From Actinomyces sp. oral taxon 897 (GTDB lineage Bacteria; Actinomycetota; Actinomycetes; Actinomycetales; Actinomycetaceae): DNA of 64,000 nt. Positions 9,480 to 17,305 of the stretch are shown here, one piece after another. The notes under the pieces were generated by a model that did not search any database, was not told the DNA's origin, and worked only from the letters and a program-made list of their open reading frames with translations. The position numbers and the translations under genes were made by a program. Where the stretch lies: the NCBI RefSeq assembly GCF_002999235.1, contig NZ_CP027236.1, positions 2,914,001-2,978,000 on the forward strand, given 5' to 3'. Position 1 is the first letter of the stretch. Every line of letters starts with the position of its first letter.

Positions 9480-9546
9480 GTCCGAAATCGTGTGGCTACA
9501 TGTCCGATCGGGCGTTATAGTCCTCTTATCGGCGTCCGATCGGGCG
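9480..9546 (+). promoter_or_regulatory. Direct-repeat operator candidate of the fructose operon
   Basis: GTCCGATCGGGCG occurs at 9502-9514 and 9534-9546, 32 bp apart (three helical turns), and a half copy GTCCGAAATCG lies at 9480. DeoR-family regulators usually bind spaced direct repeats upstream of their own operon, so FruR autoregulation is a likely role. Confidence 0.6.
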
Positions 9547-9568
9547 ATGATCCAAGGGAGGAGGAGTC

Positions 9569-10348
9569 GTGGGGCAGATGAGCGCTGAGGAGCGGCAGGA
9601 GTCCATCGTCGACGAGGTCCTCGTCAACGGCCGCGTCAGCGTCACCGCGCTCGCCGAGCGCCACAGCGTCACCGTCGAGACCATCCGCCGGGACCTGACC
9701 GCCCTGGATCGGCGCGGCGCTCTGCGCAAGGTCCACGGCGGGGCGGTGGCCACCTCCGCCGTCGCCGCCCCCGAGACCGCCGTCATTGAACGTGAGCAGT
9801 CTCACGCTCAGGCCAAGCGGGCCATGGCCCGGGTCGCCGTGGGCGCCCTGGACCTGGGGGCGGGCGACCGCCTCATCCTGGACGCGGGCACCTCCGTGGC
9901 CGCACTCGTCCCCCTCCTGCCGCCCGGGATGCCCCTGACCATTATCACCTCCTCGGTCCTGACCGCCTCGGCACTGGCCCCCCAGGAGCACCTCAGCGTG
10001 CGGATCCTGGGCGGTCAGGTCCGCGGCCTCACCCAGGCCGCCGTCGGCCCCGAGGCCCTGGCCACCCTGGCCACCCTGCGCGTGGACACCGCCGTCATCG
10101 GGGCCAACGGGCTCAGCGCCCGTCACGGCCTGTCCACCCCCGACCCGGAGGAGGCCGCCACCAAGCGGGCCATGGTCGCGGCCGCCGACAGGGTCGTGGT
10201 CCTGCTCGACTCCTCCAAAGTCGGCCAGGAGCACCTGGTCTCCTTCGCCCCCCTGGACGCCATCGACGTCCTGGTCACCGATCGCCCCCTACCCACCAGC
10301 CTCCACACCGCCATCACCACTACCGGAGCAGAGGTCCTCACCACATGA
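9569..10348 (+). CDS. fruR: DeoR-family transcriptional regulator of fructose operon
   Basis: A 259-residue protein with an N-terminal DeoR winged helix (SVTALAERHSVTVETIRRDL, about residues 26-45) followed by LRKVHGGAV and a C-terminal DeoRC sensor domain. Family members of this type respond to sugar phosphates; here the neighbours indicate fructose 1-phosphate. GTG at 9569 is preferred because GGAGGAG ends four bases before it; ATG at 9578 is an alternative. The stop overlaps the fruK ATG (ATGA), so the operon is translationally coupled. Repressor or activator role is not visible from sequence. Confidence 0.9.
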   Translation: MGQMSAEERQESIVDEVLVNGRVSVTALAERHSVTVETIRRDLTALDRRGALRKVHGGAVATSAVAAPETAVIEREQSHAQAKRAMARVAVGALDLGAGDRLILDAGTSVAALVPLLPPGMPLTIITSSVLTASALAPQEHLSVRILGGQVRGLTQAAVGPEALATLATLRVDTAVIGANGLSARHGLSTPDPEEAATKRAMVAAADRVVVLLDSSKVGQEHLVSFAPLDAIDVLVTDRPLPTSLHTAITTTGAEVLTT

Positions 10349-11334
10349 TCACCACACTCACGCCCAACCCCTCGCTCGACCGCACCGTCACCCTGCCCGG
10401 CCCGCTGCTGCGCGGCGCCGTCAACCGCCTGGCCTCCGTCACCGTGGAGCCCGGCGGCAAGGGGGTCAACGTCGCCCGCGTGCTGGCCGCCTCCGGACAG
10501 CCCGTCACCACCGTCCTGCCCGCCGCCACGCACGACCCGCTCCTGGCCGCCATCGCCGCCCTGGGCCTGCCCGGCCTGACCGCCCTGCCCGTGCCCGTGG
10601 CCGGGGCGGCCCGCGTCAACACCGCCGTCACCGAGCCCGACGGCACCACCACCAAGCTCAACGAGCCCGGCGCGGGCCTGAGTGCGGAGGAGGTCGACGC
10701 CGTCGAGCACGCCCTGCTGGAGGCCCTCGCCTCCGCCCCGCCCACCGCCACGGACGAGCACCACTGGGCGGTCCTGTCCGGCTCCCTGCCGCCCGGCGCC
10801 CCGGTGGACTGGTACGTGCGCCTAGTGGGGCTCCTGCGCCCCCTGGGGGTGCGCATTGCCGTGGACACCTCCGATGCCCCCCTGGCCGCCCTGGCCGCCG
10901 CCCTGCCCGGCTCCGCCCCGGACCTGATCAAGCCCAACGGCGAGGAGCTCGCCCAGCTGGCCGGGGTGGGCGCCACCGACCTGGAGGAGGGGGCCATGGC
11001 CGGGGACCTGGAGCCCGTGGCCGCCGCCGCCCGCGTCCTGGTGGACCTGGGGATCGGCGCCGTCATGGCCACCCTGGGCGCGGCGGGAGCCGTGCTCGTC
11101 ACCCCCGACGGCGCCTGGCACGCCACCGCCCCGCGGGTGCCGGTGGTCTCCACGGTCGGCGCCGGGGACTCCTCCGTGGCCGGCTACGTCCTGGCCGACG
11201 TGCGCGGCGGGGACGAGTCCCGGCGCCTGTCCACCGCCATGGCCTACGGCTCGGCCGCCGCCAGCCTGCCCGGCACCACCCTGCCCACGCCCGCCGACCT
11301 GCCCTCGCTGGCCTCCGTCGTCACCGCGCTGTGA
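10345..11334 (+). CDS. fruK: 1-phosphofructokinase
   Basis: A 329-residue PfkB-family kinase that phosphorylates fructose 1-phosphate to fructose 1,6-bisphosphate. Signatures: N-terminal TLTPNPSLDRTV, the sugar-binding EPGGKGVNVARVLAASG (about residues 36-52), KPNGEELAQL, and the C-terminal ATP/catalytic motif VGAGDSSVAGYV with the catalytic Asp (about residues 271-282). It overlaps fruR by four bases and precedes the fructose PTS transporter, the classical fru order. Confidence 0.95.
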   Translation: MITTLTPNPSLDRTVTLPGPLLRGAVNRLASVTVEPGGKGVNVARVLAASGQPVTTVLPAATHDPLLAAIAALGLPGLTALPVPVAGAARVNTAVTEPDGTTTKLNEPGAGLSAEEVDAVEHALLEALASAPPTATDEHHWAVLSGSLPPGAPVDWYVRLVGLLRPLGVRIAVDTSDAPLAALAAALPGSAPDLIKPNGEELAQLAGVGATDLEEGAMAGDLEPVAAAARVLVDLGIGAVMATLGAAGAVLVTPDGAWHATAPRVPVVSTVGAGDSSVAGYVLADVRGGDESRRLSTAMAYGSAAASLPGTTLPTPADLPSLASVVTAL

Positions 11335-11486
11335 GCGCCCGCCGCGCCCGGCTCCGGGCCGCGGCCGTCCCGGCGGCTGCGCCCCCGCGTCGCCAGCACC
11401 ACTGAGCCGCCGCTCATTATCGATCGTCAGCACTCATTACCACCCCACCCCGAGCGCCTCGTCACCCGACCCACAAGGAAAGAACA

Positions 11487-13556
11487 ATGTCACCAGCACC
11501 GCAGCAGGTACCACTGATTGTGCCTGAGCTCGTCGCCCTCGACGCCTCACCCGGGAAGGAGAAGAAGGACGTCATCGAGTTCCTGGCCTCCGTCGTGGCC
11601 GGCGCCGGCCGCGCCAGCTCGCCCGACGGCCTGGCCACCGACGCCCTGGCCCGTGAGGCCACCGCGCCCACCGGTATCCCCGGGGGCATCGCCATCCCGC
11701 ACTGCCGCAGCCCCCACGTGCTCGCCCCCTCCCTGGGCTTCGCCCGCCTGGCCGAGCCCGTGAGCTTCGGCGCCGCCGACGACCGGGACGCCGACCTCAT
11801 CTTCATGATCGCCGCCCCCGCCGGGGCCGACGACTTCCACCTCCAGCTGCTGGCCAAGCTCGCCCGCGGCCTCATGCGCACCGACTTCACCGACGCCCTG
11901 CGCGCCGCCCCCACCGCCCAGGACGTCGTCCGCCTGGTCACCCAGCAGGTCCAGCCCGAGCTGCTGGAGGACGCCCCCGCCGACGCGGCTCCCGCCTCCA
12001 CGGCGGCGCCCACCTCGCACGCGGCCCCCGCGGGCAGCAAGGGGACCGTCATCGTGGGCGTCTCCTCCTGCCCCACCGGCATCGCCCACACCTTCATGGC
12101 CGCCGAGGCCCTGGAGCAGGCCGGCAAGGAGCGCGGCGTCGAGGTCCACATCGAGGGCCAGGGCTCGGGCAAGATCGACTGGCTCGACCCCGCCCTCATT
12201 GAGAAGGCCGACGCCGTCATCTTCGCCCACGCCCTGCCCGTCAAGGGCCGTGAGCGCTTCGCCGGCAAGCCGGTGATCGACGTCGGGGTCAAGGCCGCCG
12301 TCAACGACGCGGGCAAGCTCGTGGACCAGGCCCTGGCCGCCATGAAGGACCCCGACGCCGCCCGGGTCCCCGCAGGCGGTGAGGGTGGCGAGGCCGCCGC
12401 CGAGGAGGAGGACGAGCACTGGGCGCGGCGCCTCCAGGGTGCCGTCATGACCGGCGTGTCCTACATGATCCCCTTCGTGGCCGCCGGTGGTCTGCTCATC
12501 GCCCTGGGCTTCCTGCTCGGTGGCTACGACATCGCCCTGACCGACCCCAAGGATGCCACTCAGTCGGTGGCCCAGACGGTGTTCAAGGACTACACCCTGT
12601 GGAACCCGCCCGGCGAGGTGGCGGGGGCCGCGCACTCCAGCGGTCTCCTGCTCTACGTGGGCTCGATCTTCCTGCTGCTGGGGCAGGCCGCCATGGGCTT
12701 CCTGGTCCCGGCGCTGGCCGGCTACATCGCCTTCGGCCTGGCCGGGCGCCCCGGCATCGCCCCCGGCTTCGCCATGGGCACGGTGGCCCTGGCCGTGAAC
12801 TCGGGCTTTATCGGCGGCCTGATCGGCGGTATCCTCGCCGGCTACTTCGCGGCCTGGCTGGCCGGGCTCAATGTGCCCAAGTGGCTGCGCGGGCTCATGC
12901 CCGTGGTCATTATCCCGCTGGGCACCACCCTGGTGGTCGGCTCGGTCATGTACATGTTCCTGGGCAAGCCCCTGGCGGCTCTCATGACCAGTCTGCAGAA
13001 CGGCCTGACCTCCATGTCCAGTGGCGGCTCGGCCATGATCCTGGGCGTTATCCTGGGCCTTATGATGTGCTTCGACATGGGTGGTCCGGTCAATAAGGCC
13101 GCCTACCTCTTTGCCACCGCGGGGTTGAACCCGGACTCCCCTCCCACGATGGAGATCATGGCCGCCGTTATGGCCGCCGGTATGGTGCCCCCGCTGGCGA
13201 TCTCCGTGGCGACCTTCCTGCGTCCGCGCCTGTTCACCAAGGCCGAGGTTGAGAACGGGCGCAGCGCCTGGCTGCTGGGACTGTCCTTCATTACCGAGGG
13301 CGTCATCCCCTTCGCCGCGGCCGACCCGCTGCGCATTATCCCGGCCACCATGGCCGGCGGGGCCGTCACCGGCGCCCTGTCCATGGCCATGCACGTGGGG
13401 TCGCGCGCACCTCACGGCGGGGTGTTCGTGTTCTTCGCCATTGAGAACTTCCTCGGCTTCGTCCTGGCGATCCTGGCCGGGATGGTGGTGTCCGCCGCCC
13501 TGGTGGTGGTCCTGAAGTCCGCCAAGAAGAAGAGCCCGGCCCCTGCGGCTGCGTAG
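11487..13556 (+). CDS. fruA: PTS fructose transporter EIIABC
   Basis: A 689-residue three-domain permease importing fructose as fructose 1-phosphate. EIIA occupies about residues 1-150 with the phosphoaccepting His in GIAIPHCRSP. EIIB (about 185-285) has the phosphocysteine loop VGVSSCPTGIAHTFMAAEA. EIIC (about 310-680) has multiple membrane segments and the GGPVNKAAY and HVGSRAPHGG regions. All three domains on one chain is usual in actinobacteria. The 152-bp gap after fruK has no strong terminator. The last 19 coding bases are reused as the first unit of a downstream repeat array. Confidence 0.96.
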   Translation: MSPAPQQVPLIVPELVALDASPGKEKKDVIEFLASVVAGAGRASSPDGLATDALAREATAPTGIPGGIAIPHCRSPHVLAPSLGFARLAEPVSFGAADDRDADLIFMIAAPAGADDFHLQLLAKLARGLMRTDFTDALRAAPTAQDVVRLVTQQVQPELLEDAPADAAPASTAAPTSHAAPAGSKGTVIVGVSSCPTGIAHTFMAAEALEQAGKERGVEVHIEGQGSGKIDWLDPALIEKADAVIFAHALPVKGRERFAGKPVIDVGVKAAVNDAGKLVDQALAAMKDPDAARVPAGGEGGEAAAEEEDEHWARRLQGAVMTGVSYMIPFVAAGGLLIALGFLLGGYDIALTDPKDATQSVAQTVFKDYTLWNPPGEVAGAAHSSGLLLYVGSIFLLLGQAAMGFLVPALAGYIAFGLAGRPGIAPGFAMGTVALAVNSGFIGGLIGGILAGYFAAWLAGLNVPKWLRGLMPVVIIPLGTTLVVGSVMYMFLGKPLAALMTSLQNGLTSMSSGGSAMILGVILGLMMCFDMGGPVNKAAYLFATAGLNPDSPPTMEIMAAVMAAGMVPPLAISVATFLRPRLFTKAEVENGRSAWLLGLSFITEGVIPFAAADPLRIIPATMAGGAVTGALSMAMHVGSRAPHGGVFVFFAIENFLGFVLAILAGMVVSAALVVVLKSAKKKSPAPAAA

Positions 13557-13812
13557 GGTCGGCTCCTCGCCGAGGGCCTGGTCGCCCGGGGTGTCTCCGG
13601 TACTGGCCCCTGTGGCTGCGTGAGGGTCACCGTGCTGACTAGTTCGGGCCGTCCTCGACCCGCCTGGCCCCGCGGCCGCGTGAGAAGCCCCTGGACAGTG
13701 CGCACTGCGCGCGAGCCCGCCGCCCCGGTCCTCGTGCCCACGTGAGGGTCGAGCTGCGTTTCGGGGTGCGCAAGGACCAGCCTGGCCCGGGCCTCGTGTC
13801 CACGTGGGGGCC
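13538..13812. repeat. Five-copy array seeded from the fruA 3' end
   Basis: The first copy (13538-13560) contains the fruA stop codon. Related copies start at 13605, 13666, 13727 and about 13789, of the form GGCCCCTGCGGCTGCGTGAG then GGTC. Periods are 67, 61, 61 and 62. The reverse complement can form a CCCT/AGGG stem. Spacers are unrelated. Confidence 0.75.
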
Positions 13813-13906
13813 GAGTCCGCGGTCACCGACTATGAGCTCGTCGGTGCCCGCCTCATAGCCGCTTCTGGTCGGGCTTTCCCCACCCGGCCCGACCGGGGCT
13901 GCAATA

Positions 13907-13941
13907 CCGCCCGGTGACCGTCAGGTACGGTCACCGGGCGG
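13907..13941. terminator. Perfect 14-bp hairpin, bidirectional terminator candidate
   Basis: CCGCCCGGTGACCG (13907-13920) pairs perfectly with CGGTCACCGGGCGG (13928-13941) around a 7-nt loop, about 350 bases after fruA. Confidence 0.65.
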
Positions 13942-13995
13942 CGTCGTGCCTGGGTAGTTGCGGGGGTCGTGTGCTGCTGCCCGACTGGGCCCAGG

Positions 13996-14250
13996 TGCCT
14001 CGTCCCCAGCCCCCTGCGGAGATCCTCCGCTGGTGCGCCGGACCATTGGTAGTCCCTCACCCGGCCCCTGCGGGCATCGCCCAGTAACCGTGACTCATGG
14101 GGTAGCAGGTGACCCCTCACCCGGCCCCTGCGGGCATCGCAGGGTCCGGCGCGCCGGACCATCGGTAGTCCCTTACCCAGTCCCTTGCGGGGTTCTCGTC
14201 ACCCCAGGCCCTAAGAGCTGATAGCTGCTTGTCCCCAGTCCCCTGCGGGA
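13996..14250. repeat. Five-copy degenerate array, 54-60 bp period
   Basis: Cores CCC(C/T)TGCGG fall at 14011, 14065, 14125, 14182 and 14240. Copies 2 and 3 share 27 nt, CCCTCACCCGGCCCCTGCGG then GCATCGC, at 14054 and 14114. GCGCCGGACCAT(T/C)GGTAGTC recurs at 14035 and 14152. Confidence 0.7.
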
Positions 14251-14301
14251 GTCCTCGGTAGTCTTGGCGTCAGCACCGTCGCAGCCTGTACCCGGCACCC
14301 C

Positions 14302-14346
14302 AAGTCTCAGGCTGCACCAAACGTAAGTCTTAGGCTGCACCAAACG
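14302..14346. repeat. 22-nt tandem duplication
   Basis: AAGTCTCAGGCTGCACCAAA (first 20 nt) at 14302 and AAGTCTTAGGCTGCACCAAA at 14325 are neighbouring copies one base apart. Confidence 0.7.
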
Positions 14347-14552
14347 GCCGCCCGGTGCTGCCGGGAGCGTGCGGCCTGGGCCAGGGCCAGGGTGTCCAGG
14401 GGCCGGTCGGCCCGGTGCTGCCAAGGCGTGAGGCCGCGCTGCCGCCCTTCACCAAAGGCCGCACGGCCGTCCGGTGCTGCCGGGAGCGTGGACCCAGGGG
14501 GCCGCGGGCGGCGGGCCGCGGGACACGGCCGCCCGGTGCTGCCGGGAGCGTG
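14345..14552. repeat. Four-copy CRISPR-like array, 59-62 bp period
   Basis: The 27-nt repeat beginning CGGCCGCCCGGTGCTGCCGG is identical at 14345-14371 and 14526-14552 and nearly so at 14464-14490; a weaker copy lies at 14405-14430. The reverse complement has a CCCGG-cagca-CCGGG stem reminiscent of type I-E repeats. Confidence 0.78.
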
Positions 14553-14771
14553 AGACCCCTCCGGTACTAGCTGCTCGTGAGGCCGGGGAGCCCGACCAGG
14601 ACCGCCAGGCCGCCACCAACTGCTCCCGGCGAGGTCTTGCTGGTGCGACGTCGATGGACGCCGTGGTCAGGGACAAGCTCGTCCTGACCATCGTCCAGCA
14701 GATCGGGGGTTCCCGATGGACGCCGTGGTCAGCTCCTGACAGGGTCTTGCGGGGCCTGTCGTGGGCGGGGC

Positions 14772-14777
14772 TAGCCT
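14772..14777 (+). promoter_or_regulatory. Leaderless -10 of the SCP-like gene
   Basis: TAGCCT lies six bases before ATG 14784, with no Shine-Dalgarno between. Confidence 0.5.
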
Positions 14778-14783
14778 GGGGCC

Positions 14784-15158
14784 ATGGCAGCACGACGACG
14801 AGTCAGCCTTCAGGACGGGGCCCGCGCGGCTCGGCAGTGGGCAGCGGCCCAGGAGGGCCAGTCCCTGCCCCGGCAGGTCACGGCCACCGCCGTGCGTTTT
14901 ACCCTGGAAGAGCTGGCCGCCTGCGCGCCCGGACGGAGCGTGGAGGTCCGCGTGCCACCTTTTGGCGCTGTCCAGGCCGTAGCCGGGACGGTACACCGCC
15001 GAGGGACCCCGCCCAGCGTCGTCGAGACCGACGCCGCCACCTGGCTCGCCCTGGCCACAGGACGCCTGGGCTGGCAGGAGGCGATGGCGTCGGGCGCCCT
15101 GGCCGCCTCCGGCGAGCGCTGCGACCTCAGCCCCTACCTGCCGCTCCTGCGTGCCTGA
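14784..15158 (+). CDS. Sterol-carrier-family protein (bacterial SCP ortholog)
   Basis: A 124-residue soluble protein matching the small actinobacterial SCP2-like family usually found beside purine genes. Visible parts: VRFTLEELAACAPGRSVEVRVPPFGAVQAV (residues about 35-64, beta-rich) and a C-terminal helix around WLALATGRLGWQEAMASGALAASG. SCP2 folds bind hydrophobic ligands; the bacterial role is unknown. It starts with ATG directly after a -10-like TAGCCT and is probably leaderless. purF-purM lie 2.1 kb downstream. Confidence 0.75.
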   Translation: MAARRRVSLQDGARAARQWAAAQEGQSLPRQVTATAVRFTLEELAACAPGRSVEVRVPPFGAVQAVAGTVHRRGTPPSVVETDAATWLALATGRLGWQEAMASGALAASGERCDLSPYLPLLRA

Positions 15159-15179
15159 GGGGTGGGTATTGACGGGGGT

Positions 15180-15263
15180 AACCGGAGACGAGCGGGTCCC
15201 ATCAGGTCGAGAAGCTTGCTGGCGGCGAGGGCGGCGGGCCAACCGGAGACGAGCGGGTCCCAT
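15180..15263. repeat. Two-copy repeat, exactly 61 bp apart
   Basis: AACCGGAGACGAGCGGGTCC followed by CAT is identical at 15180-15202 and 15241-15263. The spacer between differs from all other sequence seen. Confidence 0.8.
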
Positions 15264-15265
15264 GG

Positions 15266-15452
15266 GCTGAACGCGCTCTCAGGAAGTTGGGCGTCCTTCT
15301 GGGCAGGTGAACGCCATCTTGGGGGGATGGGCGCGCTCACGGGTTAGTGAACACCACATTAGGCGGCGTTCATCCGCGTAAAAGCGCGTTCACCTGCTTG
15401 GAAGCGCGCCTATCTACCCAAGAGCGCGTTCACCGGCCTGAGAGCGCGTTCA
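15266..15452. repeat. Family-2 element B: inverted blocks of 20-bp units
   Basis: Forward units (TGAACGCGCTCTCAGG type) run from 15266 to about 15365, and inverted units (GAGCGCGTTCA type) run to 15452. The whole could fold on itself. It lies between the convergent SCP and DUF559 genes. Confidence 0.8.
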
Positions 15453-15561
15453 GGTGGGTGGGGTGCCTGGGCGTGGAGTCAGCTGTGCGGACGGGGCGAG
15501 CCCGGACCTGGGCGCGGTTGAGCCCGCCGTAGGCGTGTCCGACCCTCTCGGGTAAGTCTTG

Positions 15562-15755
15562 GGGCGGGCGCAGGGTCAGTGTGATCCCCCCCGTCTGGGG
15601 GCGGGCGCGGGCACGCTACCGGCGTGTACACGGGTGCCCGGTACGAGCCCCCCGTCTGGGGGCGGGCGCAGGGTCAGTGTGAGCCCTCCGTCTGGGAGCG
15701 GCACAGGACCAGCGTGGGCCCGCCGTCTAGGGGCGGGTGATGGGCGCAGGGTCAG
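15562..15755. repeat. Mixed array reaching into the DUF559 gene end
   Basis: CCCCCCGTCTGGGGGCGGGC occurs at 15587 and 15648 (61 bp apart), with shorter versions at 15688 and 15723. GGGCGCAGGGTCAG at about 15742 includes the stop codon of the minus-strand gene and recurs at about 15566 and 15665. Confidence 0.7.
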
Positions 15756-16810
15756 CGCATCCAGGCCCGGGGCGTGAGCTCGAACGCCGTCCCGGGTGGC
15801 AGGCACTGGAGCAGACGGGTCGTGAGCGCCGCGTCGTCGCCGCGCAGGTCGTTCCAGCTCACACGTACCAGCCTCCAGCCTGTTCCGGCCAGGTGCTCCT
15901 GGCGGAGCTTCTCCTGGTACAGGGTGCCCGGATCCGCGTACTTTACGGCGCCGTCGAACTCCACCCCCAGGCAGAGCGCGGGCCAGGCGAGGTCCGGGAA
16001 GTACCACTTTCCCCGGACCTGGACCGGGTGCTGGGCCACCGGCTCGGGGGCGCCCGCCCGTAGCAGGGCCAGCCGCAGTACGCTCTCACCGGGCGACTCC
16101 GCCCAGGGGCTGAGGAAGGGGAGCAGGCGGCGTGCGCGCAACCGGCGCCGTCGGCAGGACGCCTGCTCTATGCGTGTGGACACCTCCCGGAGCAGGTCGC
16201 GCACCCGCTGTCGCTCCGGGCCCGGGTGGAAGCGGTCAGGACGAGCGGCGATGCGCAGCAGGGAGTCGGCGATGACGAGGGCGTCAGGGCAGGGGAGATC
16301 CAGGAGGCAGTCCGCCATCGTGCGTGGGAGCGTCGTGACCGGCAGGCCGTAGACGTGGGTGACGTCGGAGTCCGGGACCGCCAGGGTGTGCCGCCGGTGC
16401 CGCACCTCACGACCCCTCAGGAGCGAGGAGCTCTGAGACGTGCCCGGGGTCTGCCCCTGAGGGCGCTCCCGAGTCAGGGGGCCGCCGTAGACCATGCTTG
16501 GCAGTCGGGCAGAGGTCCGGGCGGAGGAGGTGGGGCGAGTGGTGTGGACGTCAGGCTCCTGGCGGTAGAGGCAGGCGCCGTGCAGGAGGGCGGCGGACTC
16601 GTGGGAGAAGCGCACCGGTGTGCGGGCGGCGCGACTGACTGCCAGGAGGCGTGCCAGGCTGACCTCCCGCTGCTGCGCCCAGGCGGGAGGGGGAACGGTG
16701 GCAAGAAGGTACTGGCCTCGCGCGAGACGGACAGCATGTGCTGGTAGCGCGTCCGGAAGGTCGGCGCCAGAGACGACCGTTGGTATCGTTAAAGGTTGCC
16801 GTAAGTCCAT
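15752..16810 (-). CDS. DUF559-type PD-(D/E)XK endonuclease-like protein
   Basis: A 352-residue protein of the common actinobacterial type with an N-terminal AbiEi-like winged-helix region and a C-terminal DUF559 nuclease-like fold. The C-terminus shows GVEFDGAVKYAD, then KLRQEHLAGTGWRLVRVSWNDL, which fits the conserved E-x-D and Q-x-x-R pattern of very-short-patch-repair-like nucleases; catalytic completeness cannot be judged by eye. No partner toxin gene is adjacent. Start ATG at 16810; the upstream CATCAT suggests a short or absent leader. Physiological role is unknown. Confidence 0.8.
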   Translation of the reverse strand: MDLRQPLTIPTVVSGADLPDALPAHAVRLARGQYLLATVPPPAWAQQREVSLARLLAVSRAARTPVRFSHESAALLHGACLYRQEPDVHTTRPTSSARTSARLPSMVYGGPLTRERPQGQTPGTSQSSSLLRGREVRHRRHTLAVPDSDVTHVYGLPVTTLPRTMADCLLDLPCPDALVIADSLLRIAARPDRFHPGPERQRVRDLLREVSTRIEQASCRRRRLRARRLLPFLSPWAESPGESVLRLALLRAGAPEPVAQHPVQVRGKWYFPDLAWPALCLGVEFDGAVKYADPGTLYQEKLRQEHLAGTGWRLVRVSWNDLRGDDAALTTRLLQCLPPGTAFELTPRAWMR

Positions 16811-16823
16811 GTCTTATGATGGT

Positions 16824-16841
16824 CAACATATGCTCATGTTG
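16824..16841. promoter_or_regulatory. Palindrome upstream of DUF559 gene
   Basis: CAACAT and ATGTTG form an inverted repeat in a locally AT-richer stretch 14 bases upstream of the start at 16810. It could be an operator; the rest of 16842-16997 shows nothing further. Confidence 0.4.
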
Positions 16842-16997
16842 TCAAGCGATGGATGCGTGACTGTAGGGAGCTCTACGCTGGTTGGGCATCGGTGTGCCGG
16901 ACGGCGGTGGGTCGCCTGCCGGGTGGACGTGCTCTTGGGTGGGCGCTCTTCTGCGTCGATGCGCGCCATCCTGGGGTGGCAAGCGTCTTCCTGATGC

Positions 16998-17265
16998 GGT
17001 GAACGTGTTCGCGGGCGGGTAAATGCGCTCGCAGGTGGATGGACGCGCTCTCGGAGGAGTGAACGCGCTCGCGGAGGAGTGAACGCGCTCGCGGAGGAGT
17101 GAACGCGCTCGCGGGGGGATAAATGCGCTCTCGGGTAGGTAAACGCTACCTCAGGCGGCGTTCACCCACCTGAGAGCGCGTCCACCTGCTCGGAGGCGCG
17201 TTCAACCATCCGAAAGTGCGTTCATCTACCCGGAGGCGCGTCCACCTGCCCGAGAGCACGTTCAC
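16998..17265. repeat. Family-2 element C: 268-bp hairpin-forming block before purF
   Basis: About seven 20-bp forward units (TGAACGCGCTCGCGGAGGAG is repeated almost perfectly at 17059, 17079 and 17099) are followed after a short centre near 17140 by six inverted units (GCGCGTCCACCTGC type). It ends about 40 bases before purF. Confidence 0.85.
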
Positions 17266-17305
17266 TTTGGGTGGGGGTGTGGCAGCTGGGGGAGCGGGAG
17301 AGTGA

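Noticed and set aside
11547..13826. 759-codon minus-strand frame antisense to fruA
   Set aside because: Shadow of the fruA reading frame; His/Gly/Gln-rich without domain features.
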